Shown: in pieces, positions 23,731 to 37,169 of the stretch
Position numbering within the stretch: the first letter of the stretch is position 1
How the letters are laid out: every line of letters begins with the position of its first letter
Assembly (NCBI GenBank): GCA_033239525.1
Contig: BSYO01000009.1
Location: 12,111,299-12,175,298, forward strand
Source: Nepenthes gracilis
Taxonomy: Eukaryota > Streptophyta > Magnoliopsida > Caryophyllales > Nepenthaceae
Direction: 5' to 3'
DNA: 64,000 nt
The notes under the pieces: model-generated
What the model saw: the letters and a program-made list of their open reading frames with translations, nothing else
The model's database searches: none
Told to the model about the DNA's origin: nothing
Program-made: the position numbers and the translations under genes

Positions 23731-24953
23731 AAATTTCATCTTGAAAATTTAACAAACCTTATCATAAAATCAAATGAAGATATTTCTCCCATAACTCATC
23801 CTCTCTTTCCTACATGGCTTTTTCGTACCAAATTTTACCATAAGACATTTGTTAATAGAATTACTTTCGTTCAAAATGCTCAATTTCTTTTTCCCGAAAT
23901 CTGAACCAGTTCCTCAGTATACAATAAATTTTTATTAATCCTCAATGGTTCATAATCGATAATATGTGAGGGGTCATGAATATACTTTCGAAAAATTGAT
24001 AGGTAGAAAATATTGTGAACATCTTGTAAACTCGGATATAGAGCTAACCCATCAACCAATTCACCAATTTTCTCTAAAATTTTGAACATCCGATATAATC
24101 TTAGCTTCACTTTTCCTTTAATCCAAACTCGAGAGACTCCCGTTAATGGAAATATCTTTACAAATATATGACTCCCAATGTCGAAACTTAACTCCTATCT
24201 TCTTTGATAAACATAATTCTACTGTCAACTTTGAACGACCTCGAATTGATCGCAGATCAAACAAATCTTTTTAGACGTTTCATGGGTAACCCTTTATCCC
24301 TAAAGTCACCGATCTCCGATCATCCAATGAAATGTAAAACGAAATTTCCACCTATATAAAACTTCAAATGGGGCCATGTCAATACTTAATAACTATTATT
24401 ACATGCGAATTCGGCAATGGCAAATAATCATCCAAATTGTCTTTCATTTCCACAACAAAGTCCTCTAAATATGTCTTCTAAAACCTAGGTCATTCATTTT
24501 GTTTGTCCATCTCTTTGCAAATAATAAGTTGTACTAAACTTTAAGTTGATTCCCAACTTTCGGTGCAAATTTTCTCAAAATATTAAGACAAACCTTGGAT
24601 CTCAATATAACACAATCGAAACTAGCACTCCATGAAGTCTAACAACCTCATTAATGTACAATCACACAAATTAATGTTAACAAAACATTATCCAAATAAT
24701 AATAAAATCGGCTGACTTGGTAAGCCGATCTACCATCCAAAATAGCATCACAATTTCATGACGAAAACGACAAACCCATCAAAAAATCTATTGTTGTGCT
24801 CTTACTTCCAGTTGAGGGTCGACATAGGTTCCAAAAGACTCAATGATTTCTTATACTCGACCTTCAATTGTTGAAATATCAAATATTTTTTTTATATAGG
24901 TCACGATTTCCCTTTTCGTATTATGCACCAAAAAGATTCTTTTCAAATCATGA
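23731..24953 (-). pseudogene. gypsy-2 integrase, part left of solo LTR D
   Basis: The C-terminal barrel and tail are clear at 23880-24110: a VHNIFYLSIFRKYI block, then DPSHII and YEPL, as in chromovirus integrases. Higher coordinates hold core fragments with many stops. The zinc-binding end reaches 24953 and stops at CATGA, where LTR D was inserted. Reading resumes at 29497 in the same frame (INKIYH on one side, DLKRIF on the other). Confidence 0.78.
24949..24953. repeat. Target-site duplication of LTR D (left copy)
   Basis: CATGA here and CATGA at 29492-29496 flank LTR D. Removing D and one copy restores a continuous integrase reading. Confidence 0.8.
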
Positions 24954-25789
24954 CATAACACAAACCCAGACTAAATAGGTCAAACAATTAAACAATTAAA
25001 TCATAAATAATAAATAAATAAATCTCAAACCGAGTATGACAAATCAAACATATATGGGACCCAAACATAACCCATACAAGATCTCGTCGAACAATCATCC
25101 AGACAAAGTAATCAATTCAGCCCAAAAGACAACAATTTATTCACATAATAAAATAAATTCATACATAATACGCAGCCCAAGGGCCCACATTCAGCCTACT
25201 ACAAAATCCAAAGACAGCTCAAAACAAAATCCATCGAAAAATCAATAAATAGTCGACAGCATCTAAACCTAGAGAAATATCACACTCACCAAAGTATGCG
25301 ACATCGCGTCGAACCTCGTCCTGCTCCAATAACAAATCGGAACCTTCTACTACGAATGTATAAAATATGAAATATGAGTCTAATACTCAATAAGTATTAT
25401 ATAGATATAAATAAATGTGACTAATAAATTAGAGGAAGGGTCTAAGAACAAATATCAGATATCAAATCTAACGACAGATATAAATCCAATTCGCTGATGT
25501 TAAAATCTAATTATCAAATCCAAGACATAATCCAATATCAAAATTAATGATAGTCTTGTACACAAATAATATATTAAATCAAAAATAAATATCCAATCAG
25601 AAAATAATTTTCTCGAGACGTATATATATATATTAAAAGTGATCCAGATACCAAATTAAAAGTCCCATGCAATGCCTAATTAAATCATGATGTGGGACAA
25701 AATCTAATATCAAAACTAATGGTACTCACGTACTTAAATAATATATCAAATTCAAAATAAATATCTAATCAGAAAACAGTCATCTTGGG

Positions 25790-25900
25790 ACGTATACATA
25801 TATATATATATATCAAAGGTGATCCGAATATCAAATTAGAAATATATATATATATATATATATCAAAGGTGATCCGAATATCAAATTAGAAGTCCAATTT
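25790..25900. repeat. Local duplication with TA runs in LTR D
   Basis: The phrase TATCAAAGGTGATCCGAATA followed by TCAAATTAGAA occurs twice, near 25811 and 25861. A TA run precedes each copy. A diverged third copy lies near 25632. Confidence 0.8.
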
Positions 25901-26179
25901 AATGCCTAAACAAATTGTGAAGCGGAACAGAATCCAATAGTCAAATGATCCAATGACGTGCATAGAAATTGGAGTAGCACAGTAAGTAAATAATTCAAAG
26001 TTCAGATCAAAACATATAATCATAATCAAATGAATGAAACATGCAAAAATTTATTTTTGTACAAAATCAATGAATCTCAAATCCAAATCCAAATCCAAGA
26101 CCGGATACAACCCCTGTAGAAATACAAATCATGCATCAAATTTAAATTTTGGTTATTTAAAAACTAACATGAGGAAGGT

Positions 26180-28483
26180 GTCACAAACCCGACCCAAGAA
26201 AGTCAATTTGAATAATTAGTTCTAACTTCTGAAATTTAAAATCCAAAATAAATTCAATAAATAATGCTAAGTTTGAAAAATCCAGGTATAAAAAGTGAAA
26301 TATACAAAATTCGATAAATTAAAATCCACACAGAATTTCATCAAATAACCATTCAAACAATATAAATACATCCTATTTTACAATCATCGTAAGGAAGGTA
26401 ATAATTCAACCAAAATTATAATCAGACATAACATAATATCTGAACTGTTTCCAAAACATAACCATGGGTCTATATCGAGCAAATTCTAAAATTTAATTAC
26501 ATCAAATAACAATTTAAGACATAACGAAACTAAAATTCACCAAATCGGACGGACGAATAGCTAACAGATCACATTCTCACTCTTACAAAACATCCGAATC
26601 TTTACTCTGAAGGGGTAAATTAGAAAATGTGAGTCAAACGCTCAACAAGTATCATATTTAAACAAAACAAGTCCAATAAATCAGAGTATGTGCCAAATGG
26701 ATAAATATCCAATCAAATAATAGAATCAATCCAAATTGTCGATATAATAAATCTAATAGAAATCCAATATTCAAAATCGAATAATAGTCTCGTACTCAAA
26801 TCAAATATCCAAATTCAAAATAAATGTCCAATTAAAAAACAGTCATCATCGGGACGTATATATATATATAACAAAAAAGATCTGAGTCGATTCCAATAAG
26901 CATATGTCCAATCGAAGTCCAAGTACAAGATCTGATCAGCTTATGATTTAGGGTAGAATCCAACAGTCGGATAATCTAATATTATATGCAGAACTTGAAG
27001 CAGTATCACAACAGATAATCCAAGGGCTCAGACCAAAATACATAGTTAAATCATTTGTACGAGACATACCAAGGCCCATCTGTGAACAAAATCGATGAAT
27101 CTCAAATCCAAGTTTAAAATCTCAATCCAAATCAAAGTCTAATATAGATCAATGTAAAAATACAAATCATACACTAAATTTGAGTTTCGATTATTTAAAG
27201 ATAAGCTTGAAGAAGAATTACACATATTCCTAATAACTTTAAATTATATCAAATACAAACTAAGCCAACATGATTAGCCATCCATGTAATTTGTCTCCCA
27301 TGGGTAAGTTGCTTATTATATTTTGCAACCTGCAATTTTGGGTGCAATCCTTAAGCTTATCAAATATATTAAGATATCCGAATATATTTAACGTCGAATC
27401 AAATCATCCAAATAGGAAGGATCACTACTCCAACCATTTCTTGCCAGCATAAAAGAATTTCCAAATAATATCTCCTTGTCGGGAGCTAATCAGAATTACC
27501 AATAACAAATCGAAATATAGTGACCATAACCCGATATATGTATGCGAAAATATACAGCTTGTGCAAGTTTCATACATATTTTTGTATAGATATTGATATA
27601 AATATACACAATATTCAATAAATTTTGAAAACTTTCAAAAAAATAATAAATCCTCCAAAATCATAAAGCCCGTACTAGAAACCCCAAAATCAGCCAAAGA
27701 GTCATACATGTATGTTCAGATTAAATAGATCGAGTATATAAAAATATATATATATATTAGTAAAATTTTAAACAGTATTCAAAATATATCAGATATTAAA
27801 TTAAACCAAAAATAGGAGCTACAAATACTTGTCTTGGCCTTATACTTTACAAATCTGCAGAAAGGATATTCTGAAGTTTCCGAATCAGACCTTCTCCCTC
27901 ACGCAGACACATTAGCCGTGCACTACCATTTTTTTCTCCTCCGCGCAGCTTCTCTCTTGGGCGTCACCGCCTCTCACGGTCCCCGCCAACCACCTGCGCA
28001 CGGCCTCCTCTGCATGCCACCGCCGCCACAAAATGCCTTCCATGGCCACCGTCAACCTCCTCGGCAGTCCCTCCTCACCGAGCACCGCCACTATACCTCA
28101 AACAGTTGCCACCAACCACACGAGAGTGAAACTCCCGCCAAACGCCGCTGTTGCCAACCCACCTCTTCACTCCTACGCCATGCGCATCTCACCGCATTGA
28201 AACCCTCCTTTCCTCTCTTCTCTCTCCTCTCCTCCCTCTCTTCTCTTTTCTTCATTTATTTTTCCTTTTTCTTTATTATTATTATTATTGTATACTTTTT
28301 ATTTTTTTTATTTCATAATCTAAATCAATACTCGGATGACAATACGAGCACACCTCGGCATCAGCCCAACTAATGTAAAATCCTTCAAATTTTTACAATA
28401 TATAATTAATATTCGTTCCATCCAAATTGTTCAAAATCATAATTTATATTAAAATAATCCAAATGAAAATTTAGGATATTACA
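26180..28483 (-). mobile_element. Solo LTR E (2,304 bp) nested in LTR D
   Basis: The edges are TGTCACAAACCCG and AGGATATTACA. The flanks are GAAGG (26175-26179) and AAAGG (28484-28488), a 4/5 duplication. The D sequence interrupted here continues as GGTTACACACACTGCC, matching the uninterrupted LTR B near 6549. E carries a GC-rich leader part (27890-28200), a CT tract and a short ATT run, like A and H. Confidence 0.88.
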
Positions 28484-29496
28484 AAAGGGTTACACACACT
28501 GCCAATAACTTTAGGCCAAATCAAACGCAGTTTAGGCCAGCATACTAGGCCATTATATACTATGTTTTCTATAAATAATGTTGTTTACTATGTTTTTGTC
28601 ACCAATTATTTTGGGTGTAATTCTCAAATTTGTCAGATATATTAAGATGTCTGAATATATTATAAAATCTAATTAAAGATCCAGAGAGGTAGGGCACTAC
28701 ATCCAAACCTACCTACCGACAAAAAGAAAATTTCAATAACAAATGCCTTTATTGGGAGCTGACTGAAAGATCTAATAACAAATCCAAATATAGTGACTAC
28801 AACCCCAACACATGCATGTAAAAATATACGGCCTATACAAGATTTCATACTAATTTTCATATAAATATATAGATATAAAATATACAGTGTCCGATATTTA
28901 TCCATTTTTCAGAAAATCATAAAACCCTCAAATAATAATAAAAATAGAACAAATCCCTCAAACAATCGAAAAAACTGTCATGCATACACAAGGAAAACGA
29001 ACGAACTAGTTAAAAGTGCTTGCACAGATTTAAAACCTCTAAATCAAAACAAAACATTATTAGATACAAAATCAGACAAATGATAGGGTTAGAGGATACT
29101 TGAAGCAATTTATACCAAATAGATCTGACGAAAGGATACTCCAAAGAACCCGAACTGCGCCTTCTCTCTCCTCTCCCCATGTGCTCTCTCTCTCTCCTCT
29201 TTTTTCTCCTTGCGTGAATGGATGCACAGTGCCCCGTGCCTCTATTTACAAACAAGCTCATGCTCAAGCACAACTTAGACTTGCCTTAGGCGTTGACATG
29301 CTAGAATCGGTGCCTCGGGCATGCCTTGCGTGCTGACATTCTATAATCGACACCACTGGTGTGCATCAGGTACCGCACCACTAAACCAAATATCCTTCAA
29401 AAGATCACAATTAATTATTCCAAAACACATCTAATTAACCCAAAAATTACAACTAATATCAAAATCGTCCAAATAGGGGTCCAAAGTATTGCATGA

Positions 29497-30760
29497 TAAA
29501 TTTTGTTAATCCCGAGGTAGATGTTGTATTTTGACCGATGAGTTTTGTTCATAAATTATACATTTAAATTCTCAATATTCGGTATACATCTGTCTCCAAA
29601 ATTGGAAATCACACCTGCATGTATACTAAAATCTACCATTGACTCCTTATTTAGGTCACTAGCAATGTCCATTAAGAAGGGGTCATCCATTTGAACTCTC
29701 TTGATCATCTCCAATATTTCTTGTTGAACTTGAAAATACGATAATATTATTCGTGTACCTTAGGAATGCCTTTAAATATCACATTCTTTCAGGTAATCTA
29801 ACATCTCCATCTCCTTGATTTTCAAATGACCATTAGATTCGTCGTTTGGTGACCTAAGGCATCTGCTACTACGTGGAGATTTTCAGATGACCATTAGCTC
29901 CTAAAAACTTTTCACACAATCCTTAGCCCAAACAAATTCTACTTTGTTTTGAGTTAGGTCATAAACATAATAACCCATAAAAAGTTCTTCACAAATCTCC
30001 AATAGTAATTCGCCATTCCAAAAAAGCTCCTAACTTCAGTCATCGATGTTTGTGGAATCCAATGGGTTATAGTTTCAATCTTCCTAAGATCAACTGAAAT
30101 GCCTCTATTTGATATTATATGGAGCAAAAACATGACATTGTCGAGCCAAAAGTCACACTTCATCAATTTGGAATACAATCTCCTCTCCCAAAGTATTTGT
30201 AAAGCAATATTCAAATCTGCCACGTACTTCTCATGACTCTTTGAATATATTATAATATCATTAATAAGTACCACCATAAATTTGTTAAGATAAGATTAGA
30301 AACCCCAATTTATCAAATCTATAAGAGTTGCAAGAGCGTTAGTTAACCCAAAAGGTATGACTAAATTTTCATAATACCCATACCTCATTTGAACGGCCAT
30401 CTTCGCTACATCTTCCTTTTTAATCCTCAATTAGTGGTAACCCGAATGAAAATATATATTTAAAAATACATGTACCACTTATAATTGGTCAAATAAAATA
30501 TCAATTCTTGGCAACGGTACTTTTCCTTGATAGTCATCTTGTTTAACTATTAATAGTCTATGCACAACCTCATAGTGCCATCCTTCTTCTTCACAAATGG
30601 TACCGGTGCACCCTCCGAGGATACATTTAGTGAATAAATCCCTTATCTAACAACTCTTACAATTGATTCTTTAAATCTTTTAGTGCCAACGGTACCATTC
30701 TATAAGGTATATTTAATATTGGCACCTCTCCAGGCATAATCCTAATCTCAAATTCAATTT
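29497..30760 (-). pseudogene. gypsy-2 RT/RNase H and integrase start, right of LTR D
   Basis: RT palm and thumb are visible at 29954-30277: a block reading LINDIIIYSKS at the catalytic site, KCDFW, and ANYYWRF. The first aspartate of the usual DD pair is asparagine here, which would abolish polymerase activity. The fingers region follows at about 30300-30650 with stops. RNase H (29500-29950) is too decayed for residue calls. Integrase sequence begins at the 29497 junction. Confidence 0.75.
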
Positions 30761-31416
30761 CTCAATTTGGCAGTGACCTTGAAAGATCTCCTATAAAAAT
30801 ATCCTCAAATTTGCATACCACAAGTATTTCTCTTGCCAAAATACTATGGCTCTCAATGGAGGTTATCGAAGCCAAATAAGCTTGACACTTGCTCCTCATC
30901 AAATGGCAAGTATGAAATACCAAAACATATATGAGGATTGTGTTTATATTATTTTTGAAAATAAAAGAGTTCACAACCCGGACTTAAAAAATGCTCCCAC
31001 TTATAGAACAATCCACACTAGCACGAAACTAACTAGTCCATACCTAAAAGTATATTAAAATCAAGCATATCCAATAAAATTAAATCTACTATTAATTCTA
31101 ACCCTTTGGCTCAAATAATACACATCGGTTATACAATATTCATCACTAAAGACAAACACACAGTTGTTGACACTATTAACAAAAAATTTATTATCCTTGG
31201 GGGCGATAACAAATGATGAATAAACTTAAGAGATACAAAAGAATGTGTTAACCCAAAATTCAACAATATATGAGAAAAAGTCACAAAAATTATGACTTTA
31301 TCTTTAACCATTACTAGTGATCCATTTACGTCTTCGGCCATCACCGCAAAAGTTTTTCCCAAAGGGCTTGGCTTCCTTGCCATTTGCCTTAAAGGATGTG
31401 GACAACCCTTAATCAT
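30761..31416 (-). pseudogene. gypsy-2 protease region, catalytic motif lost
   Basis: The frame at 31129-31416 holds ILLNFGLTHSFVSLKFIHH. It lines up with the VLIDSGATHSFVS motif of gypsy-1, but the catalytic aspartate is asparagine and S-G-A has become F-G-L. The piece at 30762-30974 is the linker between protease and RT. The element could not process its own polyprotein. Confidence 0.7.
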
Positions 31417-32367
31417 ATAACCATATTAGCCGCATTCAAAATATACTCCTAAGAGCTTGTAGCACAGCCTTCCTTCTTGCAACTTTTCATAATGAGGGCA
31501 TATGGGCTTTGTTTTTTACGGCCTTCCTCAAAGGGTCTGGTGTAACCAACAGTTCAACTCCCTCTCACCTTTATCCATCAGCTTTGTTTTTTGTCGGATC
31601 CTTTCAATCCCAAACTTTAGCCACCTCGACTAACTAACTTCTTCTTGAAAAACTTCTCCATCTCTAACTCTTGCTCTGATCCAATACCTCTCCCTAGGTT
31701 CTCAACCTCTCAAGGTTACGAGTTGCTTCCGAATAGTATCATTCAATCTTTGTAAAAATTTCGTCACTCTTCTTACTTCATCGAGAATAACATAGGGAGT
31801 ACAATGGGATATCTCTGTTCACTTGACATTGTATTCCACCACAGTCCTATTTTCTTGCTACAGTCGGACAAATTTGTCCTTTTACTCCCTTAATTTGGCT
31901 GGGAAATTCTTCTCCATAAACCTTATTCTCAAACCTTAAAATCCTCTTCTTCATGGATCATCAATGGTTTGCCCCTCCTTCGAGTTTGAAGGAGGCAAAA
32001 ACATCTTTTCTTCCTCTAAATAGTGAATAATTTCAAAAAACATATTGACTTGATGGATTCATATTTTAGTCGTGACAGGAACTGGATCTCCCATAAATTT
32101 TGATACCCTCTCGTTGGTGAAACAACCATAAGCTACCATGGCCACTGCTGGGTTTGTTTTCACCAACACCGAGTTTTGGGCCGTTGAACCATTGACTCCA
32201 TCACATTCGCCATTCTAGCCATAATGGCTAAGCACTCCTCCCAATCGGGTAAAGAGCTCAATCCAAATCCACCTTTCCCTACAAAAAATTTGAATTCTCT
32301 AATATTACCCCTATCATACCTCCTTCTCGAGGTCCAATTAAAGTAACTCTTAATTCATAATTACCTT
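31417..32367 (-). pseudogene. gypsy-2 gag remnant
   Basis: By position this is the gag gene, between the protease and the LTR end. The minus-strand reading is fragmented, with short blocks similar in spacing to gypsy-1 gag. A cysteine-rich block is expected near 31430-31480 (CGxY-type) but is only partly visible. Identity rests mainly on context. Confidence 0.45.
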
Positions 32368-34213
32368 TATAAGGTATAAGCCTTAAATTTTTAATGTTTA
32401 TTATGATGAATAATAAAGTTAAAATAAGAAAAGCTGAGGTCAAAGGAAGAAAATTTGGTCAAAGTCAACTTCAAATCGGATCACATAGAGTTGAGTGACG
32501 CTCGACCAACGCTTGACTCGCGCACATGCATATTCTAGGAAGAGAGGTTGCACCTAACGAACTCCTAATCGCAATCTCGAGTGCGCTTTAGTAAAATGCT
32601 CGCGCTCAACACATGTTCGATGGTTGCTTGAGCGCAGTGTGCTAGATTTCCAGCGTCTAACGTGTGCCTTATATGATGCTCATGCACCACAACATTTGGC
32701 TACAGCACCTGATACGTGCCTAATGAGCGCACATGTTCTAGTCTGTTATATAAATTATATCCGATTGATTTTTAGTCATTTTCTACTGGATTTTAAGAAA
32801 GGAAAAGAGAGGAGAAAAGAATAGAGAAAGAGAAAAGGAAGGCTAGAGAAGGCTACTTGAAATGAATCCAAGTAATATTTTGGTGAATTTAAAGTCAAGG
32901 CAAAAGCATTCTAAACCTCCTTTCTTATGTTGCTAAATTCCTTCACTTCTTTGAACACTTGTTATTCTAAATAATCATGTATACTATATTTTCATATTTA
33001 AAATGTTTATTCATCACATACATGTACTATTCTCCTATTTTTCTATAATATTGTATAAAATTTATATCTAAAGCCATATACATTGTATTACTCAACTAAT
33101 TTTCTGTACCATAACTTATGCATGTGTTGAAATCATGTTTAATAACTCTTGTATGTTTTAAAAATCATACATAATGTTTCTCCATTCTTAAAATACTAAC
33201 TATACGTCTTGCATGTTATGAAAACTTGTCAATTTGCCCATACTTGTTTGCTAATGGAAATGAAATGTTTAAATCCCAAAATGTTGTTGATTTGGCAACA
33301 ATTCCCGTTATAAACAGTTTTGCAAGTTTAAAAATCTTATAATGTAGCAATAAATGTTTTAAGGAAGCTTATTCAAATTGCTATAGAAACCTAAGTCATT
33401 ATACAACAAGTAATTGGAAAACTTTAAAGAAAAACTCTACGGTTTGTGAAAGAAGTAAGAATATTCATTTGTTTATGCACAAACCATTGTAAAAAATGAG
33501 CGATGAAATATTATGACATGTCTTAGTATATTATAGCGGTAATCAATATTTAAACATATTATCCATGAGGTAAAAACGACGTTCAATTTCGTTTATAGAG
33601 TTATATATATGACGACCTACTACAGATTTTAAATAGTAGCATAAGGCCTTTGTTGTGTAAAGTCAAACATAACACGGACTTCGATTATTCATTTTTTTTT
33701 TGTCGGTAAAACACCACTTGCCCTTAGTCCATAAGAAATTAGCATGGATTAAACATAATTTCACAGTACACTAATTTGAATAAGAGGCCGAGTTATTAAT
33801 ATGAAATTATGATAGCTACAAAAAATTTAGATTTTGCATTTGAGTTCGATCATGTTCCTTTCAACATAGCGTTGCGTTAAATTGTATATTTGATTATATA
33901 ATTATATATCTTACTGAATTTTCGATTCACTATTCCTTTTATTCTTCGCTAACCCCTTCCAAATTAGCAAACTCGATCACTTCTAAGTAAATATGATGCC
34001 TGAAGAGCTAGTTTCAGGGAATTAGACTAGAATTGGAATAAGTTGAATGTTGTATTATATTACAAAATAGCAGCCGTAGGATAATCTACTTTCATTTTGG
34101 TTAATTGGTTACTCTAATCATACCATAACTTAGTCATTGTTCGGTTACTCTAATCTTCGTTTAAACGTAACTCCTTACATATGTCCTCACGTTATGGTAT
34201 GGTTAGTGTTACA
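32368..34213 (+). mobile_element. LTR J, plus-strand solo LTR near the gypsy-2 primer site
   Basis: It begins TATAAGGTATAAGCC, similar to the start of LTR I (43391) and to the minus-strand start of the gypsy-2 LTR (TGTGAGGTATGAA). It shares with LTR I the order of a CGCTCGA-rich block, a purine-rich leader (32800-32850), ACATTCTAA/GCATTCTAA then CTCC, and a later GTCCATAAGAAATTAGC-like part. The right end GTGTTACA at 34213 is provisional; the flanks ACCTT/ACCAC match only 3/5. Confidence 0.55.
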
Positions 34214-34219
34214 ACCACT

Positions 34220-36461
34220 TGATGACTTGGCAATTTGGGTCTATAATATATTTGTTGATATATGATTTTAGGATCATGTCTAGTATGCAAAGATTTGGGA
34301 TAACAAGGAAAAATTTTATCGGTCTTATTTTGAATCTTATGATGTAATAAAGAAATAAAATAAATAAGTTGATTAAATAGAAATGGATTAATTCCATTAA
34401 TTAATATCAGGATTTGATTTTGGAACATGATAATCTTAATCCAATTACTATTTTAAGCACAACTTTTAGCCCTTATACATTTAAATTTTCAATATTTACT
34501 CCACTAATAAAAATTTAAATAAAAGTTTCAGGGCGCAAACGTAAAAAAAGACAATTACTGTCAAATAATCCGAATAAAATGAAAAGTCAAACCAAAGGAA
34601 CCGAATTACCACACCATAAAAAGACTCCGAACACCGACCACACAACACCTCAAAACACACGTAAGGACATATATCTATACAAAATCAAAGTATTTAAAAA
34701 ATATAACTAAGCTAAACAACTAAAAGAAAAATCGAAATCAACTCGGACACTAACATAATATATCATCAATAACTGATTTATAACCAAAAAATCTAAATAT
34801 CCAAAGCTAATAATATAAACTATTATTGAATAATAAGACAAAATTGTTCTAAAAATTATAAATTTAGCTCTCCTTAATAATCAAAACTCCCAATCCAACT
34901 CCTATAAGTAATCTAAGTCCATTAATCTGAAAAGGATTAGTAAAAATCAAAGCTTATTTTAATAATATATTATGCAATGACATATAATTTTAATAATATA
35001 TTATGTATAATTTTTGACAAATAATTAATTTTTTCTTTAAACCATACATCATTTAATTATGCTTAAAATTTACAAAACTAATTGACCAAATATCAGTGAT
35101 AATCTCACTAACAAAGTTGTGAATAATCAAAATTTGAGTTATATATATTTTCATAGAATCAAATGTTATACTCTACTATTTAAGACTTGTAAGTATGTCG
35201 TTATACAGATGATTTTGTAGACATGGCTTAATGCCGTTTTCATCATTTGAATATCGATTTTTATAATAATATAATAAGACATATCATAATATATATCCAT
35301 CAATTATCTACAATGATCCGTGTCTAATCAAATGAAAAAATCTGTGTAAATACAAATAATTTTTTTTTTCTCATTCCAAAAATATATATATTCATCTTTC
35401 AACTTATATAGAGTTTTCTTCCTTGATTCTTCAAATACTTAATATGCAATGAATCATAACTCTTACAAGAACCTGAATATATTATTTTAAAACATATAAA
35501 AATTATATTATGAAATTTTTAAAAGTATACAAACTATTCATTCCAAAAATTGTAGAAAATCAATATAAATAGCATAGTTTTATCATTTAATTTCAATTAC
35601 AAAACATACATGAACAATTAAGTATAACTTCAAAATATACAAAGCATATGCATAAAGATTTAGGACAGGCAGAAACATATATCAGAAATTCAAGAATATG
35701 TAAGAATATTTAAATATAATTTTAGAATATATATGAGTATTGTTATAAAAAAAAATAACTTAAAAACACAATGCATGTGAAATAAAGGCATGAATTTTAT
35801 AAGAAATGCAAGAAATGGGAATGAAAGCAATGCTTGAAAGGTATAAACATTATAGATATGAAATTATTACTTACATGAGCATTGAGACAATAAATACTCA
35901 AAAAGATTAGAACAAGACAGGAACAAGAGAAAAAGGGGCATAGATGTATTTCTCTTATATTTAGAATCACCAAAACCTTCTTAAATTCACTTAGATTCTC
36001 CTTCTTTAGCCATCTCTCTCATTATCTCGCTTCTTCTCTTCTCTTTCTCACTTTTCTCTCCAACATTGGGCAAAAATGATGGAAAATCAAAGGGATCTTA
36101 TATAGAAAATTAGCATATGTATGCATGTCAAGCACACATTAGGCACTAAAATAGAAATCGTATAGTGAATGAGTGTCTGTGGGGCACGCATTAGGTGCGT
36201 AAATGTTGCCACGAACACACACCTACTTCCCTCAGGCGTATAACTGGTGTAATCAATCTACCTAAAATACGTACAAGTGCTAATTAGATGTCCCTCAAGC
36301 ACTCCTTTTCCACCCAAAACACGTATATGCTTGCGTCAAACACTAGTTAGGCATCATTTATGTTCATGCTACCCGGTCAAAACAATGATTTTGACCCAAA
36401 TATTCATTATTTTAAATTAATTAATCATGATTAAATTATAATTCGAAATTCATACCTCACA
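34220..36461 (-). repeat. Right (5') LTR of gypsy-2
   Basis: The right edge on the minus strand reads TGTGAGGTATGAATTTCG. Sequence from 35360 to 36461 matches the left LTR. The left edge TGATGACTTGG is chosen because TGGT of a possible primer site follows it on the minus strand, just before LTR J. The interior 34220-35350 is AT-rich and non-coding. Confidence 0.6.
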
Positions 36462-37169
36462 GATTGATCCTCGCATGAACATCGTGCTGACCTTCATCAT
36501 CCTTTGTCACTCGAAGGACCCTCAATCAACTACCGGTTGATTCTTGCACAAGGTTTACACAACCCTTAACTTTTTTGTGAAACATTCCATGCACAAATAT
36601 TGCACACCTTCTAAATGATTCATCGATTTGTTATGATACCTATAAGTAAATGACCCAAAATCTTACAAACTTTCTTTTGCAACCTTACAAAGGACCTCTC
36701 TCCTTTATCAGTGACGGTCATCTCTTGACTTTTGATAACTTACCCTCCATGAGGATCCTAATGTTCTCCTCCATAAGCCTAAACGACAGCGTTCTTTACT
36801 CCGCTGAATCTAAATTATTCTCACACCCCTTCAACTTCTTTTCCATGGTAAAATCGCTCCTCCTTACACTTCCCCCCCAACCTTCTCTTCTAGTTATATT
36901 GACTAATCCGCCCATTAGTCACATCGACATTGCCCTTGGCAACCAAAGTTTTAATAAAGTATCAGCTTGAACACATACTTCTCCTTGTCACAATCAATGT
37001 GCTTTTGATGAGTTTCTAATAGTTTTTTTCCAAAAGATGTGCAAAATTCCCCTCCTCATAACGAACCATCATTATGATGCCACATAGTGTGAAGAGTCAC
37101 TATCTATCACTCAACTCGTCTCATAGCTCGTAAAGTTCGTATATTTCCCACGTGCACAACTAGAAGGTA

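Larger units (their letters stand above)
24954..29491 (-). mobile_element. Solo LTR D (about 2.2 kb) interrupted by solo LTR E
   Basis: The CATGA duplication flanks it. The interior matches LTR B in order: the CTCAAACC.GAGT region near 25024, repeated ATATC AAAGGTGATCC phrases, and ACTTTAGGCCAAATCAAA near 28508, compared with 6568 in B. With E (26180-28483) and one target copy removed it is about 2,229 bp. Its canonical TG/CA ends overlap the duplication, so the exact edge is uncertain by two or three bases. Confidence 0.8.
22611..36461 (-). mobile_element. gypsy-2: decayed Ty3/gypsy element with nested insertions
   Basis: Minus-strand order: right LTR (34220-36461), gag, protease, RT, integrase, left LTR (22611-23715). 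Both LTRs share long stretches, for example ACTTATATAGAGTTTTCTTC at about 22692 and 35402, and the CT-rich block before AAAATGA near 23340 and 36075. Insertions within it are solo LTR D (24954-29491, with E inside) and LTR J (32368-34213). Without them the element is about 7.5 kb. Its protease and RT have lost catalytic residues. Confidence 0.8.

Noticed and set aside
27834..28373. 179-codon plus-strand frame
   Set aside because: It is the GC-rich leader and CT tract of solo LTR E read antisense. The equivalent parts of LTRs A, B and H give similar chance frames (22-321, 7204-7647, 40295-40654).
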